6,942 bases of DNA, from positions 1 through 6,942 of the forward strand of contig JASHOI010000160.1 of assembly GCA_030041195.1 (NCBI GenBank), given 5' to 3'. The DNA comes from Streptosporangiaceae bacterium (GTDB lineage: Bacteria > Actinomycetota > Actinomycetes > Streptosporangiales > Streptosporangiaceae). Positions 4,995-6,942 of this stretch are shown one piece after another. Numbering within the stretch: position 1 is the first letter of the stretch; each line of letters opens with the position of its first letter. The notes beneath the pieces are model-generated. The model saw nothing but the letters and a program-made list of their open reading frames with translations. It was not told the origin of the DNA and ran no database searches. The translations under genes and the position numbers were made by a program.

Positions 4995-5832
4995 GCGAGC
5001 GGATCAGCGGGCTGGCGTCGGCTCTGCCCCACGCGACAACCAGCCGGCTGGGCCTCATGTCAGCGAGCGGGACCACGGTGAGCCCCGGCGGCCACGCGTG
5101 ACCCAGCGGTGTCAGCGGCGCCAGCCCGATCGTGCCGCTCCACAAGACGGCCTGCACGCATTCGCCGACCGTGCGGACCACCGGCCCGTCGCGAAGTGTG
5201 CCGCCGGGCTCGGTGCCGTTCCAGTAGGCCCGCCACAGCGGGTCGGTTCCGTCGGGGAACTGGAACCACCGGCGGTCATCAAGGTCGGACACCCGGAGGG
5301 TGTCACGACGCGCGAGCGGGTCGTCGGCGCGCAAGACGACCCCGACGGGATCCGAGCGCAGCACGCGGGCGCTGATCCCGGTGCGGTCGAACGGCATCCG
5401 GGTGAGCGCGGCGTCGACCAGCCCGGCCCGCAGCCCGGTGGTCGGGTCGGTGAGGTCCGCTTCCCGGATCCGGACGTGCACCCCCGGGTTACGCTCGCGG
5501 AACGCGTCGGCGAGCCCGGTGCCGGCCTCCTCGCCGCTGTCGGCGAGAGTGCCGATCGTGAACGTCGCCGTTCCGGCCGCCGCGGTGACCCGGGCCCGGG
5601 CGTGCTCGGCGTGCTCGAGCAGGGCACGCGCCTCGTCGTAGAGCGCCGTTCCCGCTGGTGTGAGCGTGACCCCGGCGGGTGAGCGGTGCAGCAGCAGAGC
5701 GCCGACATCGGTTTCGAGTTGCTTGATGGCCCGGCTCAGCGGTGGCTGGGTCATGTGCAGGCGGGCGGCGGCGCGCCCGAAGTGGCGCTCCTCGGCGACC
5801 GCGACGAAGTAGCGGAGCGAGCGCAGGTCCAT
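4912..5832 (-). CDS. LysR-family transcriptional regulator
   Basis: With ATG at 5832 the protein has 306 residues, a standard LysR length. The winged helix-turn-helix occupies residues 1-60 and is canonical: LRYFVAVAEE, FGRAAARLHMTQPPLSRAIKQLE, then LLLHRSPAGVTLTPAG. The effector-binding domain runs from about 90 to 288, with IGTLADSGEE at its first strand and GTIGLAPLTPLG (233-244) in the second lobe. An in-frame TTG at 5841 would add three residues. ATG 5832 is chosen because family members begin with M-D/E-L-R-L-R-Y-F. Its tail, about 18 residues rich in Arg, Pro and Ala, extends beyond the usual domain end and is encoded within the overlap with the convergent hydrolase gene. It follows the LuxR-type gene by 30 bases on the same strand, so both may share a transcript. 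The target and ligand are unknown; the convergent hydrolase gene is a possible target. Confidence 0.95.
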   Translation of the reverse strand: MDLRSLRYFVAVAEERHFGRAAARLHMTQPPLSRAIKQLETDVGALLLHRSPAGVTLTPAGTALYDEARALLEHAEHARARVTAAAGTATFTIGTLADSGEEAGTGLADAFRERNPGVHVRIREADLTDPTTGLRAGLVDAALTRMPFDRTGISARVLRSDPVGVVLRADDPLARRDTLRVSDLDDRRWFQFPDGTDPLWRAYWNGTEPGGTLRDGPVVRTVGECVQAVLWSGTIGLAPLTPLGHAWPPGLTVVPLADMRPSRLVVAWGRADASPLIRSLIQIATAVYRSGPAAQRRPAAGSRRTP

Positions 5833-5841
5833 TGCCGGCAA
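5832..5841. promoter_or_regulatory. 10-bp palindrome TTGCCGGCAA at the LysR start codon
   Basis: This perfect palindrome spans the LysR ATG and its immediate upstream bases, within the 30-base gap to the preceding stop. It could mediate autoregulation or hide the start codon in RNA. It may equally be chance in GC-rich DNA. Confidence 0.2.
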
Positions 5842-5862
5842 CGCTACTCGTGCGGCACGCCG

Positions 5863-6942
5863 TTAGCCGGCGGCCGCCGGGTCGCCGAGCAGGTCCGGGA
5901 GCTCGGACCGGGCGGCGACGCCGAGCTTCGGGTAGGCCTTGTACAGGTGGTAGCCCACGGTCCGCGGGCTGAGGAACAGCTGGGCCGCGATGTCGCGGTT
6001 GGACAGGCCCTGCGCGGCCAGCCGGACGATCTGCAGCTCCTGCGGGGTCAGCTGGCCGAGCGGACCGGGCCCGCGGCCCTCCGGGGTCGCCACGCCGGTG
6101 GCGCGCAGCTCGGTGCCGGCCCGGGCGCTCCACGGCTCCGCACCCAGCCGGTCGAAGATCTCCAGGGCCGCGCGCAGCTGGGTCCGTGCCTCCGCCTTGC
6201 GCCGCGCGCGGCGTAGCCATTCCCCGTAGAGGCTGTGCGTTCGGGCCCGTTCAAAGGGCCGGTCATCGCGCTGATGCGCATCCAGCGCCGCCGCGTACAG
6301 GGTCTCGGCCTCCGGGTCGGGTGCGAGCAGCGCCCGGCAGCGCAGGACCAGCGCGTCGATCCAGGGCTGGCCGGCTCGCGCGCCCCATTGCGCGAACCGC
6401 TCCATTGACGCCGTGGCGCGGGCCGGCTCGCCGATCCGGACCGCGGCCTCGACGAGGTCGGGGGCACTGCGCATGACCGACACGTGGTGCCGCGCCGGGC
6501 TCTCGGCGAGCGTCGTCAGCCGGCCGAGCGCCGCTTCCACCCGGCCGGCGCCGAGGTCGAGCACGCCGAGCGACCAGTGCGCCCAGCCGCTGCCGGGTGC
6601 GGCGTTGCCCGCGGTGGTCGCGGTCATCGTGTCGTCGGCGAGCTTCCGGCACCGCGCCTCGTCGCCCGCCGTCGCGGCGAGGTACGCGAGCAGGCCGCTG
6701 ACCTGGCTCACCCAGTGCCACTGGCCGCTGTCGTCGGCAACCTGGAGCGCCTCGGCCGCGGTCGTCAGCGCGTCGCGGTGCCGGCCGTGGAACAGCTCGG
6801 CCTCGGCCAGGAAAAACAGAATGGTCGGCAGCAGGCCGATCCGGCCCTGCCCGCGCGCCTCGGCGGCCAGCGCCGCCGCGACCTCGTGGGTCTGCGCGTC
6901 CTGGCCGACGATCAGGCCGGCGCCGCACACCTGGGCCAGGTC
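5863..6942 (-). CDS. LAL-type LuxR-family regulator, C-terminal part (5' part beyond window)
   Basis: The frame enters from the right edge without a start and ends at TAA 5863-5865, leaving 359 visible codons. The last 62 residues (DNA 5866-6051) are a LuxR helix-turn-helix. They include LTPQELQIVRLAAQGLSNRD, then IAAQLFLSPRTVGYHLYKAYPKLGV. The preceding 300 residues are Ala-, Leu- and Arg-rich helical repeats resembling the TPR-like region of large ATP-binding LuxR (LAL/MalT-like) activators, for example EAELFHGRHRDALTTAAEAL. The N-terminal Walker-type ATPase domain expected for such proteins would lie outside the window. A GTG at 6930 could act as a start, but helical-repeat sequence continues to the edge, so the gene is treated as 5'-truncated by the window. 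It lies 30 bases before the LysR gene in the same direction. Its targets are unknown. Confidence 0.9.
   Translation of the reverse strand, partial: DLAQVCGAGLIVGQDAQTHEVAAALAAEARGQGRIGLLPTILFFLAEAELFHGRHRDALTTAAEALQVADDSGQWHWVSQVSGLLAYLAATAGDEARCRKLADDTMTATTAGNAAPGSGWAHWSLGVLDLGAGRVEAALGRLTTLAESPARHHVSVMRSAPDLVEAAVRIGEPARATASMERFAQWGARAGQPWIDALVLRCRALLAPDPEAETLYAAALDAHQRDDRPFERARTHSLYGEWLRRARRKAEARTQLRAALEIFDRLGAEPWSARAGTELRATGVATPEGRGPGPLGQLTPQELQIVRLAAQGLSNRDIAAQLFLSPRTVGYHLYKAYPKLGVAARSELPDLLGDPAAAG

Noticed and set aside
5098..6476. Plus-strand frames opposite the LysR and LuxR-type genes
   Set aside because: They are shadows of two genes with canonical helix-turn-helix domains.
6928..6930. 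GTG start for the LuxR-type gene
   Set aside because: The same frame stays open to the edge with similar helical-repeat sequence, and family members carry a large N-terminal ATPase domain. A start here is improbable.

Overview
The window is very GC-rich with dense coding on both strands. Most ribosome binding sites are weak or absent, genes overlap by ATGA, and the regulators are of LacI, LysR and large LuxR (LAL) type. This points to a chromosomal segment of a high-GC actinobacterium; the species cannot be told from the sequence. No RNA gene, transposase, integrase, CRISPR array or origin was seen.

Layout. (1) Positions 1-1045, minus strand: a ketopantoate-reductase-family oxidoreductase, 348 codons visible. 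It has no stop and runs off the left edge. Its last residues look like the start of an amidase-signature domain (GPLAGRPVGIKD), so it appears to be a reductase-amidase fusion. (2) Positions 1046-1188: a comparatively AT-rich divergent control region with three inverted repeats. (3) Positions 1189/1201-3967, plus strand: a tightly coupled three-gene operon. It encodes an Ntn-type glycosylasparaginase/isoaspartyl peptidase, an M55 D-aminopeptidase (DppA family) and a LacI-family repressor, joined by two ATGA overlaps. A perfect 14-bp hairpin at 3984-4014 follows it. (4) Positions 4110-4994, plus strand: a metallo-beta-lactamase-fold hydrolase of the lactonase-like type. (5) Positions 4912-6942, minus strand: a LysR regulator whose 3' end overlaps the hydrolase gene by 83 bp, preceded by the C-terminal part of a LAL/LuxR regulator that enters from the right edge.

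How it may work together (inference). The left half looks like a catabolic divergon. A probable fused amidase, an N-terminal-nucleophile amidohydrolase and a D-aminopeptidase would each cleave an amide or unusual peptide bond, and the reductase domain would oxidise or reduce a 2-oxo/2-hydroxy acid released from the same compound. The LacI protein at the end of the operon is the natural candidate to control both divergent promoters through the dyads at 1052-1143. The right half is a separate unit, a hydrolase and two regulators in tail-to-tail arrangement, with no obvious metabolic link to the first.

The most unusual points are the reductase-amidase fusion, a glycosylasparaginase gene whose Shine-Dalgarno sequence and family alignment point to an ATA codon as the start, and the long convergent overlap.
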